Numbered from the stretch's first letter, positions 15,178 to 23,792 are shown. The stretch: 46,010 nt of DNA from Actinomycetes bacterium (GCA_025964395.1 JAOPYY010000039.1:1-46010); one strand, 5' to 3'. Notes: generated from the sequence alone by a model not told the origin. Made by a program: numbers and translations.

Positions 15178-16322
15178 CGCGTCAGGATCTCCGCGTAGAC
15201 GCGTTCGACGTCATCGACCATGCGTTCGATCGAGAACCTCCTGCGCATGCGTTCCGCCCCCGTGGCACCGAGCCGCCTCCCCAGGTCGCTGTCGTCGCGC
15301 AGTTGTGTCAGTCGGGCTGCGAGCGCATCGATGTCGCCGACCTTCACGACGAACCCCGTCTCGCCATCGTCCACGACTGTGCGAGTGCCGCCCGCGTCGG
15401 TCGCAACAACGGGCACCGCTGCCGCCTGTGCCTCGATGGCGACGACGGGCGCACCCTCGTTGGCCGACGTGAGTAGGAACGCGTCGAACGCGGCGTACCA
15501 CGATCCCATGTCCGGCACATAGCCGAGCAGCCGCACACGGTGAGTCATGTCGAGGTCGCGCGCAAGGGCCTCGACGTCTGCGCGCAGCTCCCCGTCCCCC
15601 GCGAGCACGAGCATGCTCCGCTCGACGGCGGCGGCCGCGCGCACGAGGTCGAGCGGCCGCTTGATGTCGGTCAGGCGTCCCGCCCAGCCGATCACGAAGG
15701 TGTCGTCACCGACGCCGGCCTGCTCGCGCTTGGACGTGCGGGTCGCCTCGTCGCTGTGCACGCGTGCGTCGAGGTCGAAGCCGTAGGGAACGACGGCAAA
15801 CTTCGCGGGAGGAGCGACACGGAGGCGAACAAGGTCGTCGCGCACCTCGTCGCTGACGGCAATCAAGCGATCGCTGGCGTGTGCGAGGCCGCGTTCGAGA
15901 ACGCGGTATGCACGCTCACGCGCCGGCCGGAAGTACCCACTCAACACATGACCGTGATAGGTGTGGACGACCGCGGCAGGCCGAACTCGGCCCGCAAGGA
16001 CCGCAGCCGTTCGCCCTGTCGCTCCCGCCTTCGAAGTATGGGTGTGCAGAACGTCGGGCCGCCGCTCCCTGATCAGCGTTCTGAGAGCTCGCACGGTTGC
16101 AATGTCCGACATTGCGGAGACCTCGCGCTGCAGGGTCGACAAGTGCAGGCATGGGACATCGAGATCTTCTGCGACGTTTTCCATCGACGCTTCTCCGGCG
16201 GGGATCCGCCCCGCGACAACGAGCACGTCGTGGCCGCGTCGCCGTTGGCCTGCAGCGAGCTCGAGGACCGAGAGGGCTGCGCCTCCGACGTTCAAGCGCG
16301 CGATCGCGTGAATGATCCTCAT
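15174..16322 (-). CDS. GT4 glycosyltransferase (382 aa)
   Basis: GT-B transferase with the N-terminal loop LNVGGAALSVLELA, the conserved VLHTHTSKAGATGR and VHTYHGHVLSGYF segments, the C-terminal domain start VIGWAGRLTDIKRPLDL, and an E-x7-E in SANEGAPVVAIEAQAA. The HTHTSKAG/HTYHGH pair is typical of GT4 enzymes from O-antigen and exopolysaccharide loci. ATG 16322 is taken as the start because the first Rossmann strand (MRIIHAIARLNVGG) begins there and it overlaps the upstream stop as ATGA; the in-frame ATG at 16379 lies inside the upstream gene. The donor sugar is unknown. Confidence 0.88.
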   Translation of the reverse strand: MRIIHAIARLNVGGAALSVLELAAGQRRRGHDVLVVAGRIPAGEASMENVAEDLDVPCLHLSTLQREVSAMSDIATVRALRTLIRERRPDVLHTHTSKAGATGRTAAVLAGRVRPAAVVHTYHGHVLSGYFRPARERAYRVLERGLAHASDRLIAVSDEVRDDLVRLRVAPPAKFAVVPYGFDLDARVHSDEATRTSKREQAGVGDDTFVIGWAGRLTDIKRPLDLVRAAAAVERSMLVLAGDGELRADVEALARDLDMTHRVRLLGYVPDMGSWYAAFDAFLLTSANEGAPVVAIEAQAAAVPVVATDAGGTRTVVDDGETGFVVKVGDIDALAARLTQLRDDSDLGRRLGATGAERMRRRFSIERMVDDVERVYAEILTR

Positions 16323-17611
16323 GCCTCGCCCGCTCCCGGCCGAAGCGAAAGAGCGACGACCACGCCGGTGATGAGCCAAAAGGTTGCGGCGAGCGCGGTC
16401 CCGCCGAAGAGGCCCTCTCCGGCGAGCGCGCCGAGGGACGCCGCGAACCAGGCGGCCGGCACCGATGCCGCGGCTCCTCGTGCACGTCGTGCGGCGCGTG
16501 CGGCGGCATCGCCGACGGACACGATCAGCGCGAGGAACAGGACGCCGCCGATGGCGCCGAGCTCATACAGCACCTCGTCGTACGTCTGCTGCGGGATGAA
16601 CGGCTTGTCCGGCGGAGGGAAGTAGCGCGCCGGCTGATCCGCAAAGCGCCGGCGTGCGGCGGGGAGGTACGCGTCGAACTCCTTTGGGGGCAAGTCGCCC
16701 CACCAGCCCGTGCCGAGCAGCGGATTCGCGATGAAGATGCGTCCGCCGACGTAGGTGTAGATCAATCGCTGGCTCCAACTCGATGCGTACTGTCCTGGCC
16801 GCGACGCAGGCTTTCCGAACCACGACTGGAGGAACCCGAGATCGCCGGAGCGGATGGCGAGCGTGCCGCCGGTGACCGCGACTACGACGGCAAGCGTGGC
16901 TGCGATATCTCGCAGGGTGAGTCGCCGTGTCAGCGCGTGGAGCACGAGCAGAACCACCGCACCGATGTACAGCCCGAGCAGGCTCGCCAGCGCTGCGCCG
17001 AGAACGCACCCCAGGCCGCCAACGGCGATCGCGAGCCAGGCACGGCGGTCCCGTCCGCGTGCATAGAGCAACGCGAGCCCGTAGAGGAGCGGGAGGGTCG
17101 CGAGGGCCGCGAAGTCGTGCTCCCCGAGAAAGGACGCCTGGCGGCCTCCGCCTCCGGTGACGAACTTGACGAGGCCGACGACGTCTGCGACGAGCGTGAA
17201 GAGGATGAGGACGTCGGCGAGGGCGTCGAGGTGCGCCCGCAAGCGAAGAAACGCAAGGGCACCGAGCGCGAGCGCCGTGAGCTCCACGACCTTCGCGCCT
17301 GACACGAATGCGGTCGCACTGTTCGCGGCGGCGGTCGCGAGGAGCCAGAGACAGAACAGCGCCGCGCTGATCGCGGCGGGCCACGCTGCGCGTTCGAGCC
17401 CGCGCCTTGCGATCGCAACAACGGCGACGAGCGCAAGGGCGATCAGCGCGATGTCTGCCGGGACGATCGAGGCAGTCGTGCCCCCGATGCTCACGTCGAT
17501 CGAGGGTTGGTCCCGAGCGCGGATCAGGCACAAGGCGACGGTGGCGAGGAAGAGCGCGAATCGTGGCGAGCGCAGCTCTTGCCAAAGAGCTACGTGTCGG
17601 AGCGCAGTCAC
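16319..17611 (-). CDS. O-antigen ligase/polymerase-type membrane protein (430 aa)
   Basis: About 12 membrane helices with a large extracytoplasmic loop in the C-terminal half. Before that loop lies WSQRLIYTYVGGRIFIANPL-LGTGWW, the typical signature of the Wzy_C/O-antigen-ligase family, and QTYDEVLYELGAIGGVLFL follows it. Such proteins polymerise repeat units or attach finished glycan to an acceptor outside the membrane. As the only Wzy-like gene seen here, it probably partners one of the two flippases. The GTG at 17611 lies 19 bases from the divergent ATG 17631. TATCGT ends 8 bases upstream, giving a probable leaderless start. It leads an operon with three GT4 genes. Confidence 0.82.
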   Translation of the reverse strand: MTALRHVALWQELRSPRFALFLATVALCLIRARDQPSIDVSIGGTTASIVPADIALIALALVAVVAIARRGLERAAWPAAISAALFCLWLLATAAANSATAFVSGAKVVELTALALGALAFLRLRAHLDALADVLILFTLVADVVGLVKFVTGGGGRQASFLGEHDFAALATLPLLYGLALLYARGRDRRAWLAIAVGGLGCVLGAALASLLGLYIGAVVLLVLHALTRRLTLRDIAATLAVVVAVTGGTLAIRSGDLGFLQSWFGKPASRPGQYASSWSQRLIYTYVGGRIFIANPLLGTGWWGDLPPKEFDAYLPAARRRFADQPARYFPPPDKPFIPQQTYDEVLYELGAIGGVLFLALIVSVGDAAARAARRARGAAASVPAAWFAASLGALAGEGLFGGTALAATFWLITGVVVALSLRPGAGEA

Positions 17612-17630
17612 CGCGCCCTACGATAGTCCG
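17612..17630. promoter_or_regulatory. Ultra-compact bidirectional promoter with overlapping -10 elements
   Basis: Only 19 bases separate two divergent start codons. On the plus strand TACGAT (17619-17624) ends 6 bases before ATG 17631; on the minus strand TATCGT (17620-17625) ends 8 bases before GTG 17611. Both sit on the near-palindrome CTACGATAG, so RNA polymerase could open the same bubble in either direction but probably not both at once. Both mRNAs would be essentially leaderless. Confidence 0.5.
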
Positions 17631-18737
17631 ATGCGCGTTGTCTTCCTCACGGGTATCTGGCCGCCGGACATTGGCGGGCCTGCAACGCACGGACCGGACT
17701 TCGCGTCGTTCCTGCGCGATCGCGGCCACGAGGTCCGGGTCGTGACGATGGCCGACCGGGAACCGACGGAGCGGCCGGTCCCTGTGGAGTGGGTGTCCCG
17801 CGGTCGTCCGTTCGTCGTTCGCTATCCGCAGGTTGCAGTCGCCGGCTTTCGGCTCGCGCGCCGCGCGGATGTCGTCTACGCAACGGCGACCTACGCCGCG
17901 TCAGCAGCTGCGGCGACAGCAGCGCGTCGGCCGCTTGTGGCCAAGCTCGTCTCCGATCCAGCCTACGAGCGCGCGCGACGCTACGGGCTCTTCTCCGGCA
18001 CGCTCGAGGCGTTCCAGGCCGAACGATCCGCTCGAACCCTGCCGCTTAAGCAGCTGCGGACCGCGGCTCTCCGGCGCGCGAGGCGCATCATCGTGCCGAG
18101 CCGGTACTTGGCGGAGATCGCAGCGGGCTGGGGCCTGGATCGCTCGGGCATCGAGGTGCTGACGAACCCCGCACCGGCCCCGATCGACGTCGAACCTGCA
18201 GCGCTTGCCGCCGGTACCTTTGTGTTCGTGGGGCGTCTGACGGAGCAGAAGGCCCTACCGGTCGCACTCGCCGCGCTTGCCGAGGTTCCGGAAGCCCATC
18301 TGGTTCTGGTCGGCGATGGGCCGGAGCGCGAGTCCCTCGAACGTCGCGTCCGCGATCTTGGGCTTGTCGACCGGGTCCGGTTTCTCGGCAGCGTCCCTCG
18401 CGAAGAGGTGCTCGCCCAGCTCGCCGGCGCGCGAGCCGCGGTCCTCTCGAGCGCGTGGGAGAACCTCCCGCACGCGGCCGTCGAGGCCCTCTCGGTCGGC
18501 ACGCCCGTCATCTCGACGGCGGTCGGAGGCGTGCCGGAGGTCGTGCGCGACGGGGAGAACGGTCTCCTCGTGCCCGCCGGCAACGTTCCGGCGCTCGCAG
18601 CCGCGCTGCGAAGGATGCTCGACGACGACGCGCTTCGTGACCGGCTCGCGGCCGGGGCACAGCCGTCCGTTGCCGCGATCGGCCGCGACGCGACGTACGA
18701 GCGGCTCGAACGTGTATTGGCCGAGGCTGCGGCATGA
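17631..18737 (+). CDS. GT4 glycosyltransferase (368 aa)
   Basis: GT-B enzyme with the N-terminal motif TGIWPPDIGGPATHGPDFA, where the GGPATH loop contacts the acceptor, the linker VLTNPAPAPIDVE, the C-terminal start FVFVGRLTEQKALPVALAAL, and an E-x7-E in SAWENLPHAAVEALSVG followed by VGGVPEVVRDGENGLLV. ATG 17631 is preferred because the first beta-strand (MRVVFLTG) starts there and TACGAT lies 6 bases upstream; the reading frame open back to 17157 is antisense to the ligase gene. It leads a plus-strand operon of three GT4 genes joined by four-base overlaps. The donor is unknown. Confidence 0.9.
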   Translation: MRVVFLTGIWPPDIGGPATHGPDFASFLRDRGHEVRVVTMADREPTERPVPVEWVSRGRPFVVRYPQVAVAGFRLARRADVVYATATYAASAAAATAARRPLVAKLVSDPAYERARRYGLFSGTLEAFQAERSARTLPLKQLRTAALRRARRIIVPSRYLAEIAAGWGLDRSGIEVLTNPAPAPIDVEPAALAAGTFVFVGRLTEQKALPVALAALAEVPEAHLVLVGDGPERESLERRVRDLGLVDRVRFLGSVPREEVLAQLAGARAAVLSSAWENLPHAAVEALSVGTPVISTAVGGVPEVVRDGENGLLVPAGNVPALAAALRRMLDDDALRDRLAAGAQPSVAAIGRDATYERLERVLAEAAA

Positions 18738-19837
18738 CGCCGCGCGTGCTCTTCGTCGGCCGCGGCCGGCTCAAGCTTCCGCTGGCGCCGTGGTTGGCGA
18801 AGAAATGGGATGCGCTCAGCGAGGTGATCGACCTCCGCGTGCTCAACGCCGGTTCGGGAACGGGTGACCCTCGCTTCCGCATGCTTCCCGATTCCGCGCC
18901 CGCGTTCTATTCGCGCTTGCCTCTCGAGATCGCGCGTTCGCTCCGTGTTTTCCGCCCCGATGCAATTGTCGCTTCCGATCCCTACATCGGCGCGTCCGCA
19001 ATCGCCGGCCGGCGGCTGGTGGGCTCGAAGGCGAAGATCATCGTGGAGGTACACGGCGATCCGCGCACGTTTACCCGCGGTTATGGATCGCCGGGCCGCA
19101 GGGTGTTGTCGCCCCTAACGGATGCGGTCGCACGGCACGGGATCGAGCACGCGGACGCCAGCCGCGGTTTGTCCGCGTTCACGTCGTCGCTGATCGAGGA
19201 TGTGCGCGGTCTACCGGCGACCGCATGCTTTCCCACCTACAGCGATCTCACGGCGTTCACCGAGCGCCCGTTGGTGCCGGTCCCGGATGACAAGCGCGTC
19301 GTTTTCGTCGGTGCGCTCGAGCAGTACAAGAACGTCGATGGTCTCGCCGCGGCGTGGCGGCGCGTCGGTCCAGAGGTCGCCAACTCGGAGTTGATCGTGA
19401 TTGGTAAGGGCACGCGAGCTCACGTGATCGACGCGCTCGTGCACGACATGCCCGGACAAGTCGTCCATCATCCGGAACTGCTGCCAGACGACGTGGCGGC
19501 CGCCGTGGACGCATCCCGCGCACTCGTTTTGCCCTCATGGCCGGAGGGTCTTGGCCGTGTCGTGCTCGAGGCCTTTGCGCGTGGACGAACTGCTGTCGCA
19601 ACCAACGCCGGCGGGATCCGTGACATCGTCACGGATGGGCGTGACGGGATCCTGATCCCGGTCGCCGACACCGACGCGCTCGCCGCCGCACTGCGGCGCG
19701 TGCTCGAGGATAAGGAGCTTGCGGATCGGCTCGGAGCCGCCGCTCATACGACCTACGCGCCATGGCACCAGACACCGGAGGACTTCGCTCACGCATATCG
19801 CGAGCTCGTCGACCGGACGCTCGCGGGCGCCTCGTGA
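18734..19837 (+). CDS. GT4-like glycosyltransferase (367 aa)
   Basis: The N-terminal half begins VLFVGRGRLKLPLAPWLAKK and has a short glycine loop, as in a GT4 subgroup with a compact first domain. The C-terminal domain starts VVFVGALEQYKNVDGLAAAW and carries the E-x7-E-type site PSWPEGLGRVVLEAFARG followed by NAGGIRDIVTDGRDGILIP. The start overlaps the upstream stop as ATGA and the end overlaps the next GTG as GTGA, so translation is coupled on both sides. A cytosolic or membrane-peripheral transferase is expected. Donor and acceptor cannot be inferred. Confidence 0.87.
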   Translation: MTPRVLFVGRGRLKLPLAPWLAKKWDALSEVIDLRVLNAGSGTGDPRFRMLPDSAPAFYSRLPLEIARSLRVFRPDAIVASDPYIGASAIAGRRLVGSKAKIIVEVHGDPRTFTRGYGSPGRRVLSPLTDAVARHGIEHADASRGLSAFTSSLIEDVRGLPATACFPTYSDLTAFTERPLVPVPDDKRVVFVGALEQYKNVDGLAAAWRRVGPEVANSELIVIGKGTRAHVIDALVHDMPGQVVHHPELLPDDVAAAVDASRALVLPSWPEGLGRVVLEAFARGRTAVATNAGGIRDIVTDGRDGILIPVADTDALAAALRRVLEDKELADRLGAAAHTTYAPWHQTPEDFAHAYRELVDRTLAGAS

Positions 19838-20934
19838 AACTTGTCTTCGTCACGCAGGAACTAGGCCCCGGTCACCCCGTGCTCGCACAGACAGTTGACC
19901 TCGTGCGCGCTCTGTCTTCGCGTGTGGACGAGCTCGCGGTCGTCGCGCGCGATGTGGAGTGGGAGGACATCCCGGCGAACGTCAGCGTGCGGACGTTCGA
20001 GGCGACAGGGAAGTTCCGCCGAGGGCTCGCCTTCGAACGATCGCTCGCTGCAGCGTTGCCCGGCGCGGACGCCGTGTTCGTCCACATGGTCCCCGAGTTC
20101 GCGGTACTCGCGGCGCCCCTGGCCCGGGTGCGCAGGCTGCCGATCCTCTTCTGGTACACGCACTGGCACGCCAGCCGGCAGTTGCGCATCGCCGCGCAGC
20201 TCGCGACGGTTGTGCTCAGCGTCGACACCTCGAGCTTTCCGATCGCGACCCCGAAGGTGCGCGGGATCGGGCACGCGATCGACATCGAACGGTTCGCTGC
20301 CGCGCCACCCGCCGAACCTGACGGAACGCTCCGCCTGCTCGCGCTCGGCCGGACAGCTCGCTGGAAAGGGCTTGCAACGCTCCTCGATGCGGTCTCGCTT
20401 GCCCGCGCGGAAGGCGCCGACGTGCGGCTCGAGATCAGAGGGCCGTCGCTGACCGACGACGAGCTCGTGCACCGGCTCGAGCTCGAGCAGCGCATTGCCT
20501 CCGACCCCATGCTGCAGTCGCACGCCGAGCTGCTGCCTCCCGTTGCGCGCGAGGAGGTGCCGGCCTTGCTCGCCGCGAGCGACGTCGTCGTCAGCCCGAA
20601 CGAGCCGCGCTCCGGCTCGACGCTCGACAAGGCGGTTTTCGAGGCCGCAGCGTGTGCCCGGCCGGTCATCTCGACGAACGCGTCGTTCGCGCCCCTGCTC
20701 GGCGGCCTGCCCCTGCCGTTGCTGGCGGCGCCGCGCGACGCAGCGGCGCTCGCTGCGGCGATCGTCACCGTCGCTGCGGCCGATTCCGCCGTGCGCACCG
20801 AGACCGGCTCGCTGCTGCGCGAGCGCGTGGTAGCCCGCCATTCGCTCGATCACTGGGCCGACACTGTCCTCGGTCTGGTCCGCGAGGTACGATCGCCGCG
20901 TGGGACTGCCTCGTCTGCACGGGCGCCCGGCTAG
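19834..20934 (+). CDS. GT4-like glycosyltransferase with degenerate donor motif (366 aa)
   Basis: Third gene of the 17631 operon. It starts at GTG 19834 (VKLVFVTQELGPGHPVLAQ), overlapping the upstream stop as GTGA. WYTHWHASRQLRIAA in the N-terminal domain and LLALGRTARWKGLATLLDAV at the start of the C-terminal domain support a GT-B fold. The donor region reads EPRSGSTLDKAVFEAAACARPV, so the first Glu of E-x7-E is displaced and the motif is degenerate. The last 35 bases overlap the next gene and contain its probable promoter (20888-20893). An active glycosyltransferase is likely but less certain than for its neighbours. Confidence 0.82.
   Translation: MKLVFVTQELGPGHPVLAQTVDLVRALSSRVDELAVVARDVEWEDIPANVSVRTFEATGKFRRGLAFERSLAAALPGADAVFVHMVPEFAVLAAPLARVRRLPILFWYTHWHASRQLRIAAQLATVVLSVDTSSFPIATPKVRGIGHAIDIERFAAAPPAEPDGTLRLLALGRTARWKGLATLLDAVSLARAEGADVRLEIRGPSLTDDELVHRLELEQRIASDPMLQSHAELLPPVAREEVPALLAASDVVVSPNEPRSGSTLDKAVFEAAACARPVISTNASFAPLLGGLPLPLLAAPRDAAALAAAIVTVAAADSAVRTETGSLLRERVVARHSLDHWADTVLGLVREVRSPRGTASSARAPG
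20888..20893 (+). promoter_or_regulatory. -10 element inside the upstream gene for the phosphosugar transferase
   Basis: TACGAT ends 6 bases before GTG 20900, in the same arrangement as at 17619-17624 and at the 31228 start. It lies within the last codons of the gene at 19834-20934. This supports the GTG 20900 start despite the 35-base gene overlap and suggests an independent leaderless transcript for the initiating enzyme. Confidence 0.5.
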
Positions 20935-22363
20935 GCCCGCCGCCCCTTTCGAGGACGTTCGCTTCGGGCGACCGTACTTTCTGTCCCTTGCGTCCTGGAG
21001 AACGGTCGCGCGTCGGCTCGGGAGCAGCTTCGCCTTGGTCGTGGTCGACCTCGTCGGCCTCGTGCTCGGCCTCTACGCCGCGCTCGCCCTGCGCGCGTTC
21101 GTGTTCGACCCTCACCCGGTTCTGTGGGGCCTGCTGTGGGATCAGGAACGCGACTGGCTGCCGTTCCTCATCCTGCTGCTGCTCCTCGTCTTCTGGCAGG
21201 GACGGCTCTACGCACCGCGAGAGGGACGCGAGGGAGCGGGTCGCGTCGTCCCGAGTGTCTTTCTCGTCGCGGCGCTCGCGCTCGCGTTTGCGATCGGCAC
21301 CGGTCAGCACTTCACGACGTTCGGCCTCTACATCGTCGGCGCTGCGTTCGTCGCCGCGCTGATCGCGCTCTCGCGCGCGAGCTACGAGCTCTTCACCGGC
21401 ATGCTTCTGCGGGCCGCCGGTGTCACGCGCAAGGCCGTGATCGTCGGCGAGCTAGAGCAGACAACGCACCTGCGCGAGACGCTCGGCTCGAGCCGTGGCG
21501 GCATCGATTACGAGTTCATCGCAGAGGTGTCACCAGGGCCTGAGGTGGAGGATCTCCTCGACGGCGTGGTTTTGCACGAGATCCTCGTCGCCGACGCCGG
21601 GTTGCCGGAAGCGCGCCTGCTCGAGATCGTCGAAGCGGCGCACCGGCGCGGTGTCCGCGTGCGCATTGCGCCGAGGACGACCGAGCTGCTCGTCGAGCGC
21701 GGCGAGTACATCCCCGGGCAGGCGGTGCCGCTCTTTGAACTGCGCCCGCCGATCTTTGCGGGAACACAGTGGGTGGTGAAGCGGACGTTCGACCTGGTGG
21801 TCGGGGCGCTCATCGTCGTGGTCGGCTTGCCGCTTTGGCTGCTGCTCGCCCTGCTTGTCAAGCTCACCTCCCGCGGGCCGGTGTTCTACGCCGACGACCG
21901 GATCGGTCTCGGCGAGCGCGAGTTCCGGATGTTGAAGTTCCGGACGATGGTTGCCGGCGCCGCCGAGCAGCAGCCCGCGCTCGAGAACGCCAACGAGGCG
22001 TCGGGCGCGTTGTTCAAGATCCGGAACGACCCGCGCGTGACGCCCGTCGGCCGCTTCCTGCGGCGCTTCTCGCTCGACGAGGTGCCGAACGTGCTCAACG
22101 TGCTGCTGGGTGAGATGTCGCTCGTCGGTCCGCGGCCGCTTCCGATCCGCGACCACGAGCGCCTCGAGGCCTGGCACCGGCGCCGGTCGAATGTGCTGCC
22201 GGGGATGACGGGGCTGTGGCAGGTCGCGGGCCGGTCCGACCTCAGCTTCGACGACCTCGTCCGTCTCGACTTCTACTACCTCGAGAACTGGTCGATCTGG
22301 CTCGACATCACGCTGCTCGTCAAGACCCCGTTCGCCGTCTTTGCCCGCAAGGGCGCCTACTAG
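20900..22363 (+). CDS. Polyprenyl-phosphate sugar-1-phosphate transferase, WbaP/PglC superfamily (487 aa)
   Basis: Several N-terminal membrane helices (about residues 40-165) precede a Rossmann-like middle domain (AVIVGELEQTTHLRETLG to about residue 260) and the catalytic bacterial sugar transferase domain from about residue 291. That domain has WVVKRTFDLVVGALIVV, a re-entrant helix, RIGLGEREFRMLKFRTMV, RFLRRFSLDEVPNVLNVL, GEMSLVGPRPLP and GMTGLWQVAGRSDLSFDD, ending near the C-terminus. The Asp-Glu of SLDEVPN is in the catalytic region of this superfamily. The reaction is transfer of a sugar-1-phosphate from a UDP-sugar to undecaprenyl phosphate, the first step of repeat-unit assembly. A second initiating enzyme of a different superfamily is at 42587-44377. 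The GTG 20900 start is supported by TACGAT 6 bases upstream. Confidence 0.92.
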   Translation: MGLPRLHGRPARPAAPFEDVRFGRPYFLSLASWRTVARRLGSSFALVVVDLVGLVLGLYAALALRAFVFDPHPVLWGLLWDQERDWLPFLILLLLLVFWQGRLYAPREGREGAGRVVPSVFLVAALALAFAIGTGQHFTTFGLYIVGAAFVAALIALSRASYELFTGMLLRAAGVTRKAVIVGELEQTTHLRETLGSSRGGIDYEFIAEVSPGPEVEDLLDGVVLHEILVADAGLPEARLLEIVEAAHRRGVRVRIAPRTTELLVERGEYIPGQAVPLFELRPPIFAGTQWVVKRTFDLVVGALIVVVGLPLWLLLALLVKLTSRGPVFYADDRIGLGEREFRMLKFRTMVAGAAEQQPALENANEASGALFKIRNDPRVTPVGRFLRRFSLDEVPNVLNVLLGEMSLVGPRPLPIRDHERLEAWHRRRSNVLPGMTGLWQVAGRSDLSFDDLVRLDFYYLENWSIWLDITLLVKTPFAVFARKGAY

Positions 22364-22366
22364 CCT

Positions 22367-22547
22367 AGAGGCTTGATGTGAAACGCACGCGCACTCGCGG
22401 CTGGTGGCTACGACACTGCGCATCTCGCCGCGCCTTTCAAAGACGTGGTCGGGCTTGAACGTAGACACCGCTTGCCCTGCGCCCGACCCGAACGACCTGC
22501 TTGGTCTGAGCCATCCCCGCAAGCACGCAGTTCCACATCAAGCCTCT
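22367..22547. ncRNA. Candidate structured RNA or palindromic element, copy B
   Basis: This intergenic element resembles copy A at 4034-4212. Bases 22367-22380 pair perfectly with 22534-22547, extending inward through 22382-22384 with 22530-22532 after one mismatch. An internal 8-bp stem joins 22447-22454 to 22481-22488. The identical 13-mer CCTGCTTGGTCTG is at 22496-22508, and the near-identical 14-mer (one difference) is at 22468-22481. Against copy A, the 14-bp closing helix has 10 unchanged pairs and 4 changed pairs, all still complementary. It begins 3 bases after the stop of the phosphosugar transferase and ends 45 bases before GTG 22593. The family, strand and function are unknown. Confidence 0.55.
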
Positions 22548-22563
22548 CCCGCCCCTTACCGTG

Positions 22564-22592
22564 CCGTAACCCCTCTCTGCGACACTGGCGAC
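22564..22592 (+). promoter_or_regulatory. Probable leaderless promoter before the CgeB-like gene
   Basis: CCGTAACCCC (22564-22573) is followed by GACACT (22581-22586), which ends 6 bases before GTG 22593. The region at 32094-32123 has the same CCGTAACCCC, then TACACT and a GTG start at almost identical spacing. The repeated arrangement suggests a shared promoter class; the CCGTAACCCC block is too close to be an ordinary -35 and may be an activator site. Confidence 0.45.
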
Positions 22593-23792
22593 GTGCGCGC
22601 GCCGAAGATCCTTGCCGTGGCGTCCGCCGTGGACCTCGACTTTCGCTACGGCTGCACCCCGGCCTGGTGGCAGCTCTGGAAGGGCCTGTATGAGGAAGGC
22701 GCGGACCTCGTCGTAACGCCGTACCGCGGTCGCCCGGTCGAGTCGCCCTGGTGGAGGACTGCGCCGAACCCCACGTACGTCGAGGGCGAATCCTTCGCGC
22801 GCGCCCGGGACGCGGTCGCGCGGCTGAAGGGCGATACGCACCTACGTCGCGCAGAGGAGAACCCCGAGGACGGCCTTGGCGACCGGATGACCCGCGAGGT
22901 GATCTGGCGCTGGGTGACGCCGCGGTGGCGCCGCCATCTCGAGTCGCTCATCGAGCGCGAGCGTCCCGACGCGGTGATCGTCTTCACCGTCCCGATGGCG
23001 CACCTGCGGGGAGTCCCTACGGCGTTGCGAGAGCGCTTCGGTATCCCGGTCGTCTTCTACGACGGCGATGTGCCGATGAGCTTGCCGGAGTTCGGCGGCA
23101 TGGACACCGGGTTCAACTGGTATCACCAGGCCGATCCTTCCGAGTACGACCTTCTCGTCTCGAATTCGGAAGGCGGCCTCGAGCGGCTTCGAGAGCTGGG
23201 AGCGCGTGACACGGCCGCTGTCTTCTGGGGCGCCGATCCGGACTTCTTTGCGCCCCAGCCGGTCGCGAAGGAGATGGACGTGTTCTTCTACGGCTACGGC
23301 GACAAGTTCCGCCGCGAGTGGGTGGAGGCGATGGTCGGTGGACCGTCGCGGCGCTTGCCCGACGTGGACTTTGCGCTCGGCGGGCGGGACTTCCGCGCGG
23401 ACATCGGCGCAGCGCGTCTCGTCGGCGACGTTCCGTTCAACACATTCGCGACTGCCATCTCTGCTGCACGGATCAATCTCTGCATCACGCGTCGCTCGCA
23501 CGCGACAGTGCACGCGTCGTCCTCATGTCGCCCGTTCGAGCTTGCGTCAGCCGGAGCAGCGATCGTTTCGAACCCCTACGACGGGCTCGAGCGGTGGTTC
23601 GAGCCGGGGTCTGAGCTCCTGATCGTCAACGACGCAGACGAGGCGGTCGCCGCATACCGCGACCTGCTCGGGGATCCCGCGCAGGCTGAAGCGATGGGGC
23701 AACGCGCACGCGAGCGTGTTCTCGACGAGCACACCTACCGCCATCGCGCACGGCAGTTGCTCGAACTCGTTGGCGTGGGGGTTACGGCGTGA
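22593..23792 (+). CDS. CgeB-like GT-B glycosyltransferase (399 aa)
   Basis: GT-B protein of the type with a C-terminal Glyco_trans_1_2 domain. The N-terminal region holds DLDFRYGCTPAWWQLWKGLY and RPDAVIVFTVPMAHLRGVP, then VVFYDGDVPMSLPEFGGMDT and AVFWGADPDFFAP mark the domain change. The donor region is CRPFELASAGAAIVSNPYDG followed by ERVLDEHTYRHRARQLLELV. These match CgeB/spore-maturation-like transferases. GTG 22593 is chosen because the reading frame upstream (to 22404) runs through structured element B and reads as low-quality sequence, while a promoter-like GACACT lies 6 bases before the GTG. It heads an operon with the GT2 and DUF2304 genes. The donor sugar is unknown. Confidence 0.85.
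   Translation: MRAPKILAVASAVDLDFRYGCTPAWWQLWKGLYEEGADLVVTPYRGRPVESPWWRTAPNPTYVEGESFARARDAVARLKGDTHLRRAEENPEDGLGDRMTREVIWRWVTPRWRRHLESLIERERPDAVIVFTVPMAHLRGVPTALRERFGIPVVFYDGDVPMSLPEFGGMDTGFNWYHQADPSEYDLLVSNSEGGLERLRELGARDTAAVFWGADPDFFAPQPVAKEMDVFFYGYGDKFRREWVEAMVGGPSRRLPDVDFALGGRDFRADIGAARLVGDVPFNTFATAISAARINLCITRRSHATVHASSSCRPFELASAGAAIVSNPYDGLERWFEPGSELLIVNDADEAVAAYRDLLGDPAQAEAMGQRARERVLDEHTYRHRARQLLELVGVGVTA

Noticed and set aside
22404-22592. N-terminal extension of the CgeB-like gene to ATG 22404
   Set aside because: The extension runs through the structured element and has no family similarity; GTG 22593 has a promoter-like hexamer directly upstream.
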